This document shows, one piece after another, positions 19,032 to 28,777 of a DNA stretch of 64,000 nucleotides (positions within the stretch are counted from its first letter, which is position 1; every line of letters starts with the position of its first letter). Under the pieces are notes generated by a model. The model was given only the letters and a program-made list of their open reading frames with translations. It was not told the origin of the DNA and searched no databases. The translations under genes were made by a program, and so were the position numbers. The stretch is from Fen-1298 sp963833465. Its GTDB lineage: Bacteria > Bacteroidota > Ignavibacteria > UBA10030. The DNA lies in NCBI GenBank assembly GCA_963833465.1, contig CAWHXW010000004.1:248001-312000 (forward strand), given 5' to 3'.

Positions 19032-19985
19032 TTATTTTTCTTTCCAAGCACCCATCTTCGAGAACTTTTCAACACGAAGATGAATTAGCCGATCCGGCTT
19101 TATTTTTTTCAACGTTTTCAGCTCTTCCAGCAAAGTATTTTTCAGCATCTGAGCCATTAGCTGTGGATTGCGATGTGCACCGCCTTTCGGCTCTGAAATA
19201 ATCCGATCAATTATACCCTGTTCTAATAAATCAGGTGCAGTTAGTTTCAGCGCCTCAGCCGCTTGCTCTTTGTATTCCCAACTCCGCCAGAGAATACTTG
19301 AACAAGATTCCGGAGAAATGACTGAATACCATGCATTTTCAAACATCAATATACGATCACCTACTCCAATGCCTAATGCACCTCCTGAAGCTCCCTCACC
19401 GATTACGACAATAATAATTGGCACTGGAATATGCGACATCTCAAACAAATTTCGTGCAATAGCTTCACCCTGACCTCGTTCTTCTGCCCCAATTCCGGGA
19501 TATGCTCCCGGTGTATCAAGCAGAGTTATAATAGGCCTGTTGAATTTAGCCGCAAGCTGCATCAAACGAAGAGCTTTTCGGTACCCTTCTGGATTAGGCA
19601 TACCAAAATTTCTGTAAATATTGGAGCGCGTGTCTCTTCCTTTTTGATGTCCAATGATAAGCACCGTTTCTTTTTCGATTTTGCAAAATCCAGCGACAAT
19701 AGCTTTATCGTCGCCGAACCGGCGATCGCCATGCAGTTCGATAAAATCTTCCGTCATCAGCTGGATGTAATCCAACGTGTATGGACGATCCGGATGACGG
19801 GCAAGCTGAACTCTCTGCCATCGCGTCAAATTATTATAGACATTCATACGAAGCTGATCCACTTTTTGTTCGAGTGTGGTGATTTCGTCTGCAATATCAA
19901 GATTGTCTGCATAATTGCGCATCTCCATAATTTTTTGTTCAAGTTCAAGAATTGGATGTTCAAAATCCAGTATAACTTTTGCCAT
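19032..19985 (-). CDS. accA: Acetyl-CoA carboxylase carboxyltransferase subunit alpha
   Basis: 317 residues, full length. With AccD it transfers CO2 from carboxybiotin to acetyl-CoA. The N-terminal helical region ('LDFEHPILELEQKIMEMRN') and crotonase-fold core are clear: 'RPYTLDYIQLMTEDFIELHG', 'DTPGAYPGIGAEERGQGEAI' and 'GEGASGGALGIGVGDRILM' (the oxyanion-hole region). The gene is separated from accB/accC by about 4 kb. It follows the glycosyltransferase fusion at 20010 by 24 bp, so it may share its transcript. Confidence 0.97.
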   Translation of the reverse strand: MAKVILDFEHPILELEQKIMEMRNYADNLDIADEITTLEQKVDQLRMNVYNNLTRWQRVQLARHPDRPYTLDYIQLMTEDFIELHGDRRFGDDKAIVAGFCKIEKETVLIIGHQKGRDTRSNIYRNFGMPNPEGYRKALRLMQLAAKFNRPIITLLDTPGAYPGIGAEERGQGEAIARNLFEMSHIPVPIIIVVIGEGASGGALGIGVGDRILMFENAWYSVISPESCSSILWRSWEYKEQAAEALKLTAPDLLEQGIIDRIISEPKGGAHRNPQLMAQMLKNTLLEELKTLKKIKPDRLIHLRVEKFSKMGAWKEK

Positions 19986-20009
19986 ATTGAAAATCTCCTT
20001 GTCACGCTT

Positions 20010-22052
20010 TTATATCCATTTTACATTCTTTTGCATCGCACGATACTGAAGCCAAGTCTTAATAAGTATTTCTAGATCGAGCAATACACTTTGGTTACGC
20101 GCATAATAAAGATCATATTGCGTATGTTCATCGTCCGATAAAACGCGGTTTTGCTGAAGTTGTACTAAACCGCAGACACCCGGCTTACCAAGAAAGAGCG
20201 CATCTCCAATTTGTTTTGGTTTTTGCGATTCATTTACAGGTGTACCAACAAGACTCATAGTCCCATCGAACACACGCGGCAATGCAGATAGAAATCCATT
20301 TTTACTTTTTTTCGTATTCGCCGACGACAATAGAAAAATAGGATAAACCGTTATCAAGAGCAATCCAGAAAGCACGATATCAAACATTCGTTTTGTAAAT
20401 ATATGAGATGGTTTATCTATATTGTACGCAATTTGGACTAATGGTAAATCGTCAAGACTATCTACACTTGCCTTTCCGACAATTACTTCCATCGTTGTTG
20501 GGACAAGATGAAAGTTCACAACCTGCTCACGGCTCCTGCTGATCACCGATAGAATTTGCGAGTAACTTAGCACTTTCGGTGAAAATATTACATCACTGAT
20601 TTTTTGCTCCTTGATGATTTTACCAACGTTGTCGATGCTACCAAGCACCGGAACACCATTCAACATTTCTCCAATCCGCTCATGTGTGATTTCGACAAAA
20701 CCTATGATCTCATATCCTTCTCCAATTCTCGCTTGCAATTTTTGCTGCAAACCGATTGCATCTATATCAGTACCTACAATAAGCGTTCGTTTGCCGAATA
20801 ACGTTCCCCTGCCATGTGAAGATGTTCTTTTTATTAATCGGAATATTAACCGCCATCCAGGAATAAATAATATAGATAGGATTCCTGAAATAGCAACGAT
20901 CATTCTGCTGAAAGCATAATTTTTGAAAAAAGCCGTTAATGCAGAGATAAAAATATAAGCGAGAATAATAGCACCGATAGATCGCGATATGGACATACGC
21001 CGCTGTGTATATACACCCATTGTATACAAACATCCGATTACAATTATAGCAGGAAAAGTAAAGACAATTGCATAGGCGTAAGACGGATATTTAAAGAATT
21101 CCCCGCGCCAAAGTTCTTCTGCAATTAAGAGGCTTATCGTCACAGCAATAAAATCGAAAATCGCGATTTTCAAAGGCCTTAACGCTGAAGTTATAAATGC
21201 AGCAAATGAAACTATGCCGATGGACAAACGCAAAACAATTTTGAAAAACCTGGAAGATTGGAAATGTTTTTCGACGAAAAGATGCATTGCATCATAGAAT
21301 GTACGGACATCATCTAAACTACTACGCCGCGTGCTCTCGCCTTTGTAATGAATAATCTGTGTGGAATGAATATAGAATATTTGCCAGCCGGCTTTACGGA
21401 TACGGTAGCACCAATCAAGATCCTCTCCGTACATAAAATAACTTTCATCCAGACCGCCGACTTGTTCTAATGTTTCTTTTCGCACCATCATAAACGAACC
21501 GCTCACCGCATCGACTGGATAAGTTTCTTCTGTATCTAAATATGTAAGATTATATTTTCCAAATAATTTGGTCTTCGGGAACAGCTTGCTGAGCCCAAAT
21601 ATTCTTGTGAATGCCACCCATGGAGTCGGGAAACCGCGGCGGCATGCAGGTTGGAAACTACCATCGGGATTTAAAATTTTGCATCCAGCAAGTCCGGCTT
21701 CCGGATGATTTTTAAGAAACTCAATCATTACCCGGATTGTGTCTTCCTGCACAATCGTATCTGGATTGATCAGAAGAATGAATTTGCCGCATGCTTTCTT
21801 GAGCGCAATATTATTTGCCTTGGCGAAACCAAGATTGATGCTATTAGCAATAAGCTGAATACGAGGAAATCGCTGCCGCACCATTTCTGTGCTGCCATCA
21901 TCAGAAGCATTATCAATGACAAAAATTTCAGAACGAAGTCCCTTTAACGACTTCTGAAGGGAAACAAGCGATTGATTCAAGAAATCACGAACGTTATAGT
22001 TGACGATGATAACTGAAACATCAGGAAGCGTTTTTTTTCGCGCGCCAGCCAT
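20010..22052 (-). CDS. GT2 glycosyltransferase fused to a degenerate phosphoglycosyl-transferase half
   Basis: 680 residues and four parts. Residues 1 to about 260 are a GT-A family 2 domain ('VSVIIVNYNVRDFLNQSL', 'LLINPDTIVQ', 'YGEDLDWCYRIRKAGW'). Several membrane helices follow (about 270-400). A Rossmann-like segment as in WbaP/WcaJ proteins comes next (about 415-530, 'KRTLIVGTDIDAIGLQQKL'). The C-terminus (about 550-670) resembles a bacterial sugar-transferase domain ('FTKRMFDIVLSGLLLITVYP', 'GTMSLVGTPV', 'GKPGVCGLVQLQQ', 'LLDLEILIKTWLQYR'). The middle of that last domain, containing the FRSM-like strand and catalytic Asp-Glu, is missing, so the transferase half is probably inactive. The GT2 half looks complete. 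Compare the intact phosphoglycosyl transferase at 23894-25315. Confidence 0.85.
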   Translation of the reverse strand: MAGARKKTLPDVSVIIVNYNVRDFLNQSLVSLQKSLKGLRSEIFVIDNASDDGSTEMVRQRFPRIQLIANSINLGFAKANNIALKKACGKFILLINPDTIVQEDTIRVMIEFLKNHPEAGLAGCKILNPDGSFQPACRRGFPTPWVAFTRIFGLSKLFPKTKLFGKYNLTYLDTEETYPVDAVSGSFMMVRKETLEQVGGLDESYFMYGEDLDWCYRIRKAGWQIFYIHSTQIIHYKGESTRRSSLDDVRTFYDAMHLFVEKHFQSSRFFKIVLRLSIGIVSFAAFITSALRPLKIAIFDFIAVTISLLIAEELWRGEFFKYPSYAYAIVFTFPAIIVIGCLYTMGVYTQRRMSISRSIGAIILAYIFISALTAFFKNYAFSRMIVAISGILSILFIPGWRLIFRLIKRTSSHGRGTLFGKRTLIVGTDIDAIGLQQKLQARIGEGYEIIGFVEITHERIGEMLNGVPVLGSIDNVGKIIKEQKISDVIFSPKVLSYSQILSVISRSREQVVNFHLVPTTMEVIVGKASVDSLDDLPLVQIAYNIDKPSHIFTKRMFDIVLSGLLLITVYPIFLLSSANTKKSKNGFLSALPRVFDGTMSLVGTPVNESQKPKQIGDALFLGKPGVCGLVQLQQNRVLSDDEHTQYDLYYARNQSVLLDLEILIKTWLQYRAMQKNVKWI

Positions 22053-22056
22053 GCCC

Positions 22057-22779
22057 TTACCGGCTTTCTTTTGAGAACAAATCTCTTAACTTTAATTTCC
22101 ATACCATCCATGCTGCTTCATAGACAATATGTTTCGACATTTTTGAAACGCCTTCGCGCCTGTCGGTAAAAACGATAGGCACTTCGCAAACACGAAAACC
22201 ATGTTTCCAGGTAAGATAATTTGTTTCAATTTGGAAACTGTAACCGTTCGATTTTATCGAATCGAGATCGAAACTCTCCAGCACAGCTCGGCGATAACAT
22301 TTGAAGCCTGCGGTTGCATCTTTGATTGGCAAGCCCGTAATAATCCGTGTGTAAAGGTTTGCAGAATAACTTAGAATTAGCCGACGCATCGGCCAATTCA
22401 CTACATTAACACCTGAAATGTATCGCGAGCCAATGACTAAATCATATTCCTTCGCTTTTTCAAAAAGCTGCACTAATGACTTGGGATCATGCGAAAAGTC
22501 AGCATCCATCTCAAAAATAAAGTCGAATCCATGTGAAAGTGCGTACTTGAATCCTGCAACGTATGCTGTGCCAAGTCCTTGCTTACCCGGACGTTCTAAA
22601 ATGTGAATATGTTGGTTTGTACTTTGCATTTCTTTTACTAATGCCGCTGTCCCATCCGGCGAATTGTCGTCGACGATAAGCACATTAAATCCTTCATTCT
22701 GTGCCAGGACTTCAGGAATTATCTTTGATACATTATCTGCTTCATTATAAGTCGGGATAATTATAAGAGAATGTTTCAT
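22057..22779 (-). CDS. Polyprenol-phosphate mannosyl/glycosyl transferase (DPM1-like GT2)
   Basis: 240 residues, single GT-A domain without membrane helices, as in soluble DPM1-type synthases. Motifs are 'LIIIPTYNEADNVSKIIPEV', 'VDDNSPDGTAALVKEM' and the metal-binding 'FEMDADFSHDP', followed by 'VIGSRYISG' and 'DATAGFKCYRRAVLESFD'. It transfers a sugar from a nucleotide donor to polyprenyl phosphate. Mannose is the family default but is not proven here. It lies 4 bp upstream of the fused GT2 gene and about 12 bp downstream of the corrected end of the aminotransferase gene, so it is part of one operon. Confidence 0.92.
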   Translation of the reverse strand: MKHSLIIIPTYNEADNVSKIIPEVLAQNEGFNVLIVDDNSPDGTAALVKEMQSTNQHIHILERPGKQGLGTAYVAGFKYALSHGFDFIFEMDADFSHDPKSLVQLFEKAKEYDLVIGSRYISGVNVVNWPMRRLILSYSANLYTRIITGLPIKDATAGFKCYRRAVLESFDLDSIKSNGYSFQIETNYLTWKHGFRVCEVPIVFTDRREGVSKMSKHIVYEAAWMVWKLKLRDLFSKESR

Positions 22780-22791
22780 AGAATTACCAGA

Positions 22792-23897
22792 TTAATTTTT
22801 CATTGCTTCTAATACTGATTGAACAATAAACTTTTGCTGCTCATCATCAAGTTCCGTGTGCATAGGTAGCGAGAGAACTTTTCCGTTGCATTCTCGGTTA
22901 TCGGGAATGTGTTTTTGGTTTTTCCCACCGTGCAATAAGCTTCTTGAAGATGTAAAGATATTGGATAATAAATACCGTACGGAATTTTCTTTTCGCTCAG
23001 AGATTGTGCAACTTGATCGCGCTTTTTTATTTTAATCGTATATTGATGGAATACATGCCTGCCGTATGGCGCTTCGTACGGAATTTCGACCTCGGAATCA
23101 GCAAACAAGTTATCATACACTATAGCCGCATTGCGCCTTTTGTCAATCCACAGGTCAAGATAGCGAAGTTTCACACGAAGCATTGCTGCTTGTAAAGCAT
23201 CCAATCTGCTGTTCACGCCGATAATTTCATGTTTATAACGCACACGCGATCCATGGACAACTATCATCCGTAACTTCTCTGCTAATACCGCATCATTTGT
23301 TACAACCATACCGGCATCGCCAAATGCACCTAGATTTTTGCTAGGAAAGAAACTGAGACAACCCATAGTACCAATGCCGCCGACTTTTTTGCCCTTATAG
23401 TCGGCACCAATTGCCTGACACATATCTTCGATGACGGGAATGTTATATTGATTTGCAATCTTAACCAGCGGATCCATATCTACGGTTTGCCCATATAAAT
23501 GAACGGGAACGATCGCTTTTGTCTTTTTTGTAATTGCTGCTTCTATTTTTGACGGATCAATATTAAATGTCCTCGAATCAATATCGACATAAATCGGCTT
23601 GGCGCCAAGCAGCATAATTGTTTCTGTTGTAGCGGCAAAAGTAAATGGCGTTGTGACCACTTCATCGCCCTGTCCAATTCCCAGTGCCATCATCGATACC
23701 ATCAAAGCATCGGTGCCGGATGCGCATCCAATTCCATGATTCACATGCAAGTATTGTGCAATTTCATTCTCAAATTGCGATACTTCTTTACCGAGAATAT
23801 ACTGCCCAGAACCGATGACACGCAGTGCTGTTTCATCAATTTCGCTTTTTATTTTTTGATATTGACCAACGACATCTACCATATGTATCGGTTTCAT
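22792..23897 (-). CDS. DegT/DnrJ/EryC1/StrS sugar aminotransferase (frameshift near C-terminus)
   Basis: PLP-dependent aminotransferase for nucleotide-sugar keto groups. The fold-type I features are 'GIGCASGTDALMVSMMALGI', 'DEVVTTPFTFAATTETIML', 'AIVPVHLYGQTVDMDP' and the PLP-lysine segment 'GCLSFFPSKNLGAFGDAGM'. As written, the frame ends at 22809 with an unlikely tail. If one A is added in the A4 run at 22879-22882, the frame continues into the expected ending 'VLSLPMHTELDDEQQKFIVQ' and stops at 22792-22794. I therefore give the corrected end. The start overlaps the preceding gene by 4 bp. It supplies an amino sugar to the polysaccharide pathway. Confidence 0.88.
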
Positions 23898-25315
23898 ATA
23901 GCATGCCCTTTTCCAGTTATCATCACATAAATAGTGTTAAAAATAATTTTCAAATCCAAGCGCCATGAAATATTTTCAATATAGAATAAATCGTATTTGA
24001 TTTTTGTCCGCACATCTTCCATATTCTCGTCGTATTTATGTTTTACCTGCGCCCAACCTGTTATTCCAGGCCGCACTCGATGACGGTGGTTGTACAGCGG
24101 AATTTCTTTTGTTAATTTGTCAACGAAAAACGGGCGTTCAGGTCTCGGCCCTACTAAACTCATATCACCTTTGAGTACATTTATAAATTGCGGAACTTCA
24201 TCAAGATGTGTTTTCCGAAGAATACGTCCGGAAGTTGTAACGCGCGGATCGTTTTTTCCTGCCCAGATTGGACCAGACTTTTTTTCGGCATCCGAATGCA
24301 TCGAACGAAATTTCAATATTCTAAAATGATTACTATTCTTGCCAACGCGGACTTGACGATAAAGCACGGGACCTCGAGAATCAAGCTTTATGAAACATGC
24401 CAAAAGAAGCCATAGCGGAAGTCCTATGACCAAAACTGATAAAGAAAAAAGAATATCGAGCGTACGTTTTGCTATTTCTTCCCACGGCTTCATTAACTGA
24501 GGACGCACTTCCATCAGCGGCAAGCCGTAGAGCGAACTAATACGCACTTGTCCACTGACAATATCGTACAAATCTGGCATTATTTTCATGCCTACATCGA
24601 CAGAATCACATTGACGCAGAATATCAGTAAGCTGTTTTCTTTCAGACGGATCAAGTCCGATTAACACCTCACTGACTTTGTGGCTTTTAAGAAGCGTAGA
24701 TAATTCCTTCATTGTTCCTAAAATTGGAAGGCTTTTACAATAATGACCTTTTGCATGCGGATTTGCCTGACTCTTTGCATCCGCCTTTACAAATCCAATT
24801 ACTTTATATCCCAATGCAGGATATTTAAGCACCATATCACATAACTCAAAAGCTTTATCGGACCATCCGATAATAATTGTGTTGCGCAATCCGACTCCAG
24901 CCAGGAGCAATTTCCGTTGAACGAATCGTCTTGTCATTCTGCCAATTATCACCAGTATCATCAGCACAAACCAATATCCGAGAATCAGAAGCCGAGAGTG
25001 GATAATTGTTTCACTAGAAGTATCATCAAGAAAAATCAAAAAGAATAATATCAGTACACCAATGATGGTAACCCTGAAAATTGTGAGAATCTCATCAATA
25101 CGGGATTGTTCATACCATGAATGATAAAGTCCAAAAATTCCAAACCAAATAAGCCAGTACATACACACAGACATCATCGGCAATAGAAGTTCCGGTTCAA
25201 TACTATAGGGAATCCATCCGCTTCGTATACGAAAATAATAATATGCGAGATAGGCAATATTAATTGTAAGAACATCGATCAGCAGCGTAACAATATGTTC
25301 ACGTCGTGCATTCAT
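23894..25315 (-). CDS. Undecaprenyl-phosphate sugar phosphotransferase (WbaP/WcaJ type)
   Basis: 473 residues. N-terminal membrane helices and a Rossmann-like domain ('LLAGVGLRNTIIIGWSDKAF') are followed by a complete C-terminal phosphoglycosyl-transferase domain: 'AKRTLDILFSLSVLVIGLP', 'GPVLYRQVRVGKNSNHFRIL', 'KFRSMHSDAEKK', the catalytic Asp-Glu in 'THLDEVPQFINVLKGDMSLV' and 'GPRPERPFF'. It adds the first sugar phosphate to undecaprenyl phosphate in the inner membrane and so starts repeat-unit synthesis. It overlaps the aminotransferase gene by 4 bp. It is the intact counterpart of the degenerate domain in 20010-22052. Confidence 0.94.
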   Translation of the reverse strand: MNARREHIVTLLIDVLTINIAYLAYYYFRIRSGWIPYSIEPELLLPMMSVCMYWLIWFGIFGLYHSWYEQSRIDEILTIFRVTIIGVLILFFLIFLDDTSSETIIHSRLLILGYWFVLMILVIIGRMTRRFVQRKLLLAGVGLRNTIIIGWSDKAFELCDMVLKYPALGYKVIGFVKADAKSQANPHAKGHYCKSLPILGTMKELSTLLKSHKVSEVLIGLDPSERKQLTDILRQCDSVDVGMKIMPDLYDIVSGQVRISSLYGLPLMEVRPQLMKPWEEIAKRTLDILFSLSVLVIGLPLWLLLACFIKLDSRGPVLYRQVRVGKNSNHFRILKFRSMHSDAEKKSGPIWAGKNDPRVTTSGRILRKTHLDEVPQFINVLKGDMSLVGPRPERPFFVDKLTKEIPLYNHRHRVRPGITGWAQVKHKYDENMEDVRTKIKYDLFYIENISWRLDLKIIFNTIYVMITGKGHAI

Positions 25316-25319
25316 TGAA

Positions 25320-26417
25320 TCATTTATTATGATCCATTAAAATATTCAAGATTTTTTCTGATGCATGGCCATCACCATATGGATTCTTACTAAGATCATG
25401 CTTGACATTCCCATTAATTGTGCTCTGAACTGCATTATTGATTTTCGCAATATCTGTGCCGACAAGCTCTGACATTCCAAGATTTACGCTTTCCATTCGT
25501 TCTGTTACTTCTCGCATCACGATGCAATGCTTGCCAAACGATGGTGCTTCTTCCTGAATTCCGCCTGAATCTGAAAGCACAAATTCGCAATGCTTCATCA
25601 GTGTTAGCAGCTCAAGATACGGAACTGGTGGAATTAACTTTATATTATTAATTTTACCTAACATTTCATGCACCGGTCCTTTTACATTGGGATTCAAATG
25701 CACAGGATAAATAAATTGGAAATCTGGATATCTCAAAGCACATTCACGGATTGCAGTGCAGATGTTTTGAAATCCTCCGCCGAAGCTTTCACGTCTGTGT
25801 GCAGTGATGAGCACAAATGGTTTCTTTATATTCGGCAGAATATGTTCAAGTTTATCAAGATTATGTTTTTCTTGAATCAATCTTAATGCATCAACTACAG
25901 TATTACCAGTCACATAAAGCGATTCTTTCTGTGTTCCTTCACGCAGCAAATTATCCTTTGCCATCAAAGTAGGACAGAGATTGTATTTTGCAACTACACT
26001 TATAAGACGCCGATTGCATTCTTCTGGGTAAGGTGCTTCTATATTGAATGTGCGCAATCCTGCTTCGATATGCGCTACTGGAATCTTCATATTGAACGCA
26101 CATAGCGCCGTCATAGCTGCTGTTGTTGTATCGCCCTGCACCATTATTACATCCGGCTTAATATGCTCAATCACGGATGGCAATTTTGTAAAGACAGATT
26201 CGCAGATCATATTTAGTGTTTGATTCGGACGCATAATTTGCAAGTCGTTATCCGGTTCGACATCGAAAATCGATAGTGCCTCAATCGCCATAGTTTTATG
26301 CTGACCGGTTAGGCAATATATAACTTTAATATCAGTCCTTTTTCGAGATTCAATAAAAACAGGCACTGTTTTAATTATTTCCGGCCGTGTGCCGGCGACA
26401 AGGAGGATGGTTTTCAA
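25320..26417 (-). CDS. wecB: UDP-N-acetylglucosamine 2-epimerase (non-hydrolysing)
   Basis: 365 residues with a TTG start, typical length. It interconverts UDP-GlcNAc and UDP-ManNAc. Signature stretches are 'VAGTRPEIIKTVPVF', 'VMVQGDTTTAAMTALCAFN', 'HIEAGLRTFNIEAPYPEE', 'FVLITAHRRESFGG' and 'LSDSGGIQEEAPSFGKHCIV', which include the catalytic acidic residues and His. It lies 4 bp upstream of the phosphotransferase gene, in operon. It provides ManNAc-type precursors for the polysaccharide. Confidence 0.94.
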   Translation of the reverse strand: MKTILLVAGTRPEIIKTVPVFIESRKRTDIKVIYCLTGQHKTMAIEALSIFDVEPDNDLQIMRPNQTLNMICESVFTKLPSVIEHIKPDVIMVQGDTTTAAMTALCAFNMKIPVAHIEAGLRTFNIEAPYPEECNRRLISVVAKYNLCPTLMAKDNLLREGTQKESLYVTGNTVVDALRLIQEKHNLDKLEHILPNIKKPFVLITAHRRESFGGGFQNICTAIRECALRYPDFQFIYPVHLNPNVKGPVHEMLGKINNIKLIPPVPYLELLTLMKHCEFVLSDSGGIQEEAPSFGKHCIVMREVTERMESVNLGMSELVGTDIAKINNAVQSTINGNVKHDLSKNPYGDGHASEKILNILMDHNK

Positions 26418-26455
26418 AGCTATTTACTCGATGCTGATACAATTATGAATCATGA

Positions 26456-27640
26456 CTAAGTTACAATAATTTTTTCTTTTAGGAGAGACATATATAAATC
26501 CGATGTTTGCTGAACCATTGTTTCAACGCTAAACTCGACTGCTAATGCATCGCTATATTTTTTACCAACCATTCTGAATGCTGCATCACTACAAATTTTC
26601 CTGCATGTTCGTAAGAGTTCATCCATATCTTTTGGAGGTACACGATATCCTGTATCAATATTGCAAATAACTTCCGACACCCCCGGAATATCAAATGTTA
26701 TTACTTTTTTTCCACTTATAATCGCTTGAGGCAGAACACGCGCTAGTCCTTCTCTTAAAGATAAATGAATAATGATGTCCATTGCTGCAATAATTTTGGG
26801 AATTTCACTGGGATCTAATAGACCAGTGAAAACGACATTGTCCGTCAATCCTAATTGTCGTACACGGGTCTTCAACAATTCTCTAATTTCACCATCGCCA
26901 ACGAAAACAAACTTCACACGAGGAAACTCTTTGTACAGAACAGGTGCAATATCCAATATAAATTCATGGCCTTTGAGCTCTGCTAATCGTGATATTGTAC
27001 CAATGGCGATATGAGTTTGTTCAATGTGATATTTACTTCTGTACTCATCACGATACTTTGTGGCATTTAAGAATTGTGTAACATCAAAACCGCTACGAAT
27101 GACATGATATTGTTTTCTTGATCCTATGTTGACACGAACACATTCTTCGATGATCGATTGAGAAACCGCTACAAGGCCTGTGGAAATACAAGCACATATT
27201 CGCTCAAAGAAGATATATCCTTTTCTTATCAAAAGAGGCTGGAATTCATGAAATGGAAGACCATGGATCGTATGGATAATAATAGGAATATTTGAAAACC
27301 AAGCAGCCCATCTTCCTAGCACACCTGCCTTCGAACTGTTCGTATGAACAATTTGATAAGAACCTTTCCGAATTAAACGTACCAGGCTGAAGAAAGTTAT
27401 TAGGTCTTTTATTGGATGGATATTACGTACCATCGTAGGAATAATAATCACATTCAAACCCAATTTGGATGCGGTACTGAACATATCACCTTCTGACTCC
27501 AGCGGAGGTCCAGTCACTATATCGACATCGTATCCCTTTTCTTTAAGACCATAGCTTAACGCAACAACAGTTTCTGTAGCTCCACCGATACTAAATAGCG
27601 TTACCACCATCGGTACTCGATGAGTTGGTTCGTTTTTCAA
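26456..27640 (-). CDS. Family 4 glycosyltransferase (GT-B)
   Basis: 394 residues from a TTG at 27640. An ATG at 27610 ('MVVTLFSIGGATETVVALSY') is an equally reasonable start. It has the two Rossmann domains of GT4 enzymes. The N-domain has 'QIVHTNSSKAGVLGRWAAWF' and 'IHTIHGLPFHEFQP'. The C-domain has 'IGTISRLAELKGHEFILDIA', 'FVFVGDGEIRELL' and the E-x7-E-like donor motif region 'LREGLARVLPQAIISGKKVI'. It probably adds one sugar to the lipid-linked unit in the cytoplasm. It is the last intact gene before the broken stretch at 27.7-35.7 kb. Confidence 0.9.
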   Translation of the reverse strand: MKNEPTHRVPMVVTLFSIGGATETVVALSYGLKEKGYDVDIVTGPPLESEGDMFSTASKLGLNVIIIPTMVRNIHPIKDLITFFSLVRLIRKGSYQIVHTNSSKAGVLGRWAAWFSNIPIIIHTIHGLPFHEFQPLLIRKGYIFFERICACISTGLVAVSQSIIEECVRVNIGSRKQYHVIRSGFDVTQFLNATKYRDEYRSKYHIEQTHIAIGTISRLAELKGHEFILDIAPVLYKEFPRVKFVFVGDGEIRELLKTRVRQLGLTDNVVFTGLLDPSEIPKIIAAMDIIIHLSLREGLARVLPQAIISGKKVITFDIPGVSEVICNIDTGYRVPPKDMDELLRTCRKICSDAAFRMVGKKYSDALAVEFSVETMVQQTSDLYMSLLKEKIIVT

Positions 27641-27701
27641 TTATTATTCCTTCTCATGTTCTCTCTTATCGATAAAACCCGATCGCGGATCTATACAATT
27701 T

Positions 27702-28777
27702 TCAACGTCCTTTGGAATATGTAATAACTTCTTCAAATAATTGAAGGAGCTTCGGTGCAGTAATTTGAAGCGAATATTTTTGCTCTACTTTATTTCGACC
27801 CATTATGCCCATTTTATCTCGTAGTTTTTTGTTTTTCTTTAGACTTGAAAGCGCAGAAATCCACTCTTGTATTGTTCTTGCTTGAAAACCATCAATTCCA
27901 TTTGTAATAATCTCGTTGTTAACACCTACAGGTGAACCTACAGCCGGAAGACCACAAGCAAAGTACTGTATTAATTTAAATCCACATTTCCCTCGCTCCC
28001 AGGGTGTATCTCGTAGCGGCATAATCCCAACATCAAATCCCTGAATGTCTTCTGTTTCTGTGTTCTGCGACCAGCTTTTGAAAACCATTGGGACATTGGA
28101 TAGAGAAAATTCGCCGCCACCGATAACAACAACTTCCGAATCGCCATCCTTACATACCTCTATTAATGCTTCATGGATTTCCGATAGATAGTGAACCGTA
28201 CTGGGCGATCCAATCCAACCTATCCTGAACTTGTCATGGGCGGTCTTCCTTTTTCCTGATAATTCGATAAATCAACCACTGTTGGAAGAACTTTTATCTT
28301 CCTTGCGTTTACGTCCGAAGCTCTTCTAGCAATGTATTCGTTGCCGGCAACGACAACTGAGGCAGCTTGCATCACTCGATCGATTTTTGTGCTCAGCAAA
28401 CTTCGAACGATAGAGCTTTGATTCAAATCATATCGATGGAAAAAAGCGTCATCATAATCCACGACATACGGCAACTGCAATCGATTCAACAGCACCTCAA
28501 GCCAATATCGGAACCAAGGAAAATATTCCTGTTGAACCCAAACAAAATCAAAATCTTCTTTTCGAGAAAGCCATTTAATTCGTTCAATAATTTTAGAAAG
28601 AACATCCCAAAAAGGGATGTGTTTACCAGAATAAATTGCCTGGATATATTTATTGCTCAATAACGGCACCAAAACGACATGGCATCCATTTTTCTCAAGA
28701 AAAGGTAGGTATTGATAACAGCGATACCGACTGCTTGCACCATCATTTGAATAACGGCTCATAAGGAGAATTTTCAT
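27702..28777 (-). pseudogene. Family 4 glycosyltransferase, one frameshift
   Basis: Two frames belong to one gene of about 360 residues. The N-terminal part starts at ATG 28777 ('MKILLMSRYSNDGASSRYRC') and runs to a stop near 28220 after 'GRPPMTSSG'. In the next frame the text continues as 'DKFRIGWIGSPSTVHYLSEI' through 'VPMVFKSWSQNTETEDIQGF' and ends at 27702 after 'LLQLFEEVITYSKGR'. One base is missing near 28218-28230. I set the start at 28777 because the upstream GT2 stop overlaps this ATG (ATGA). GT-B hallmarks are 'IGWIGSPST' and 'FKLIQYFACGLPAVGSPVGV'. As written, it would be inactive. Confidence 0.75.
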
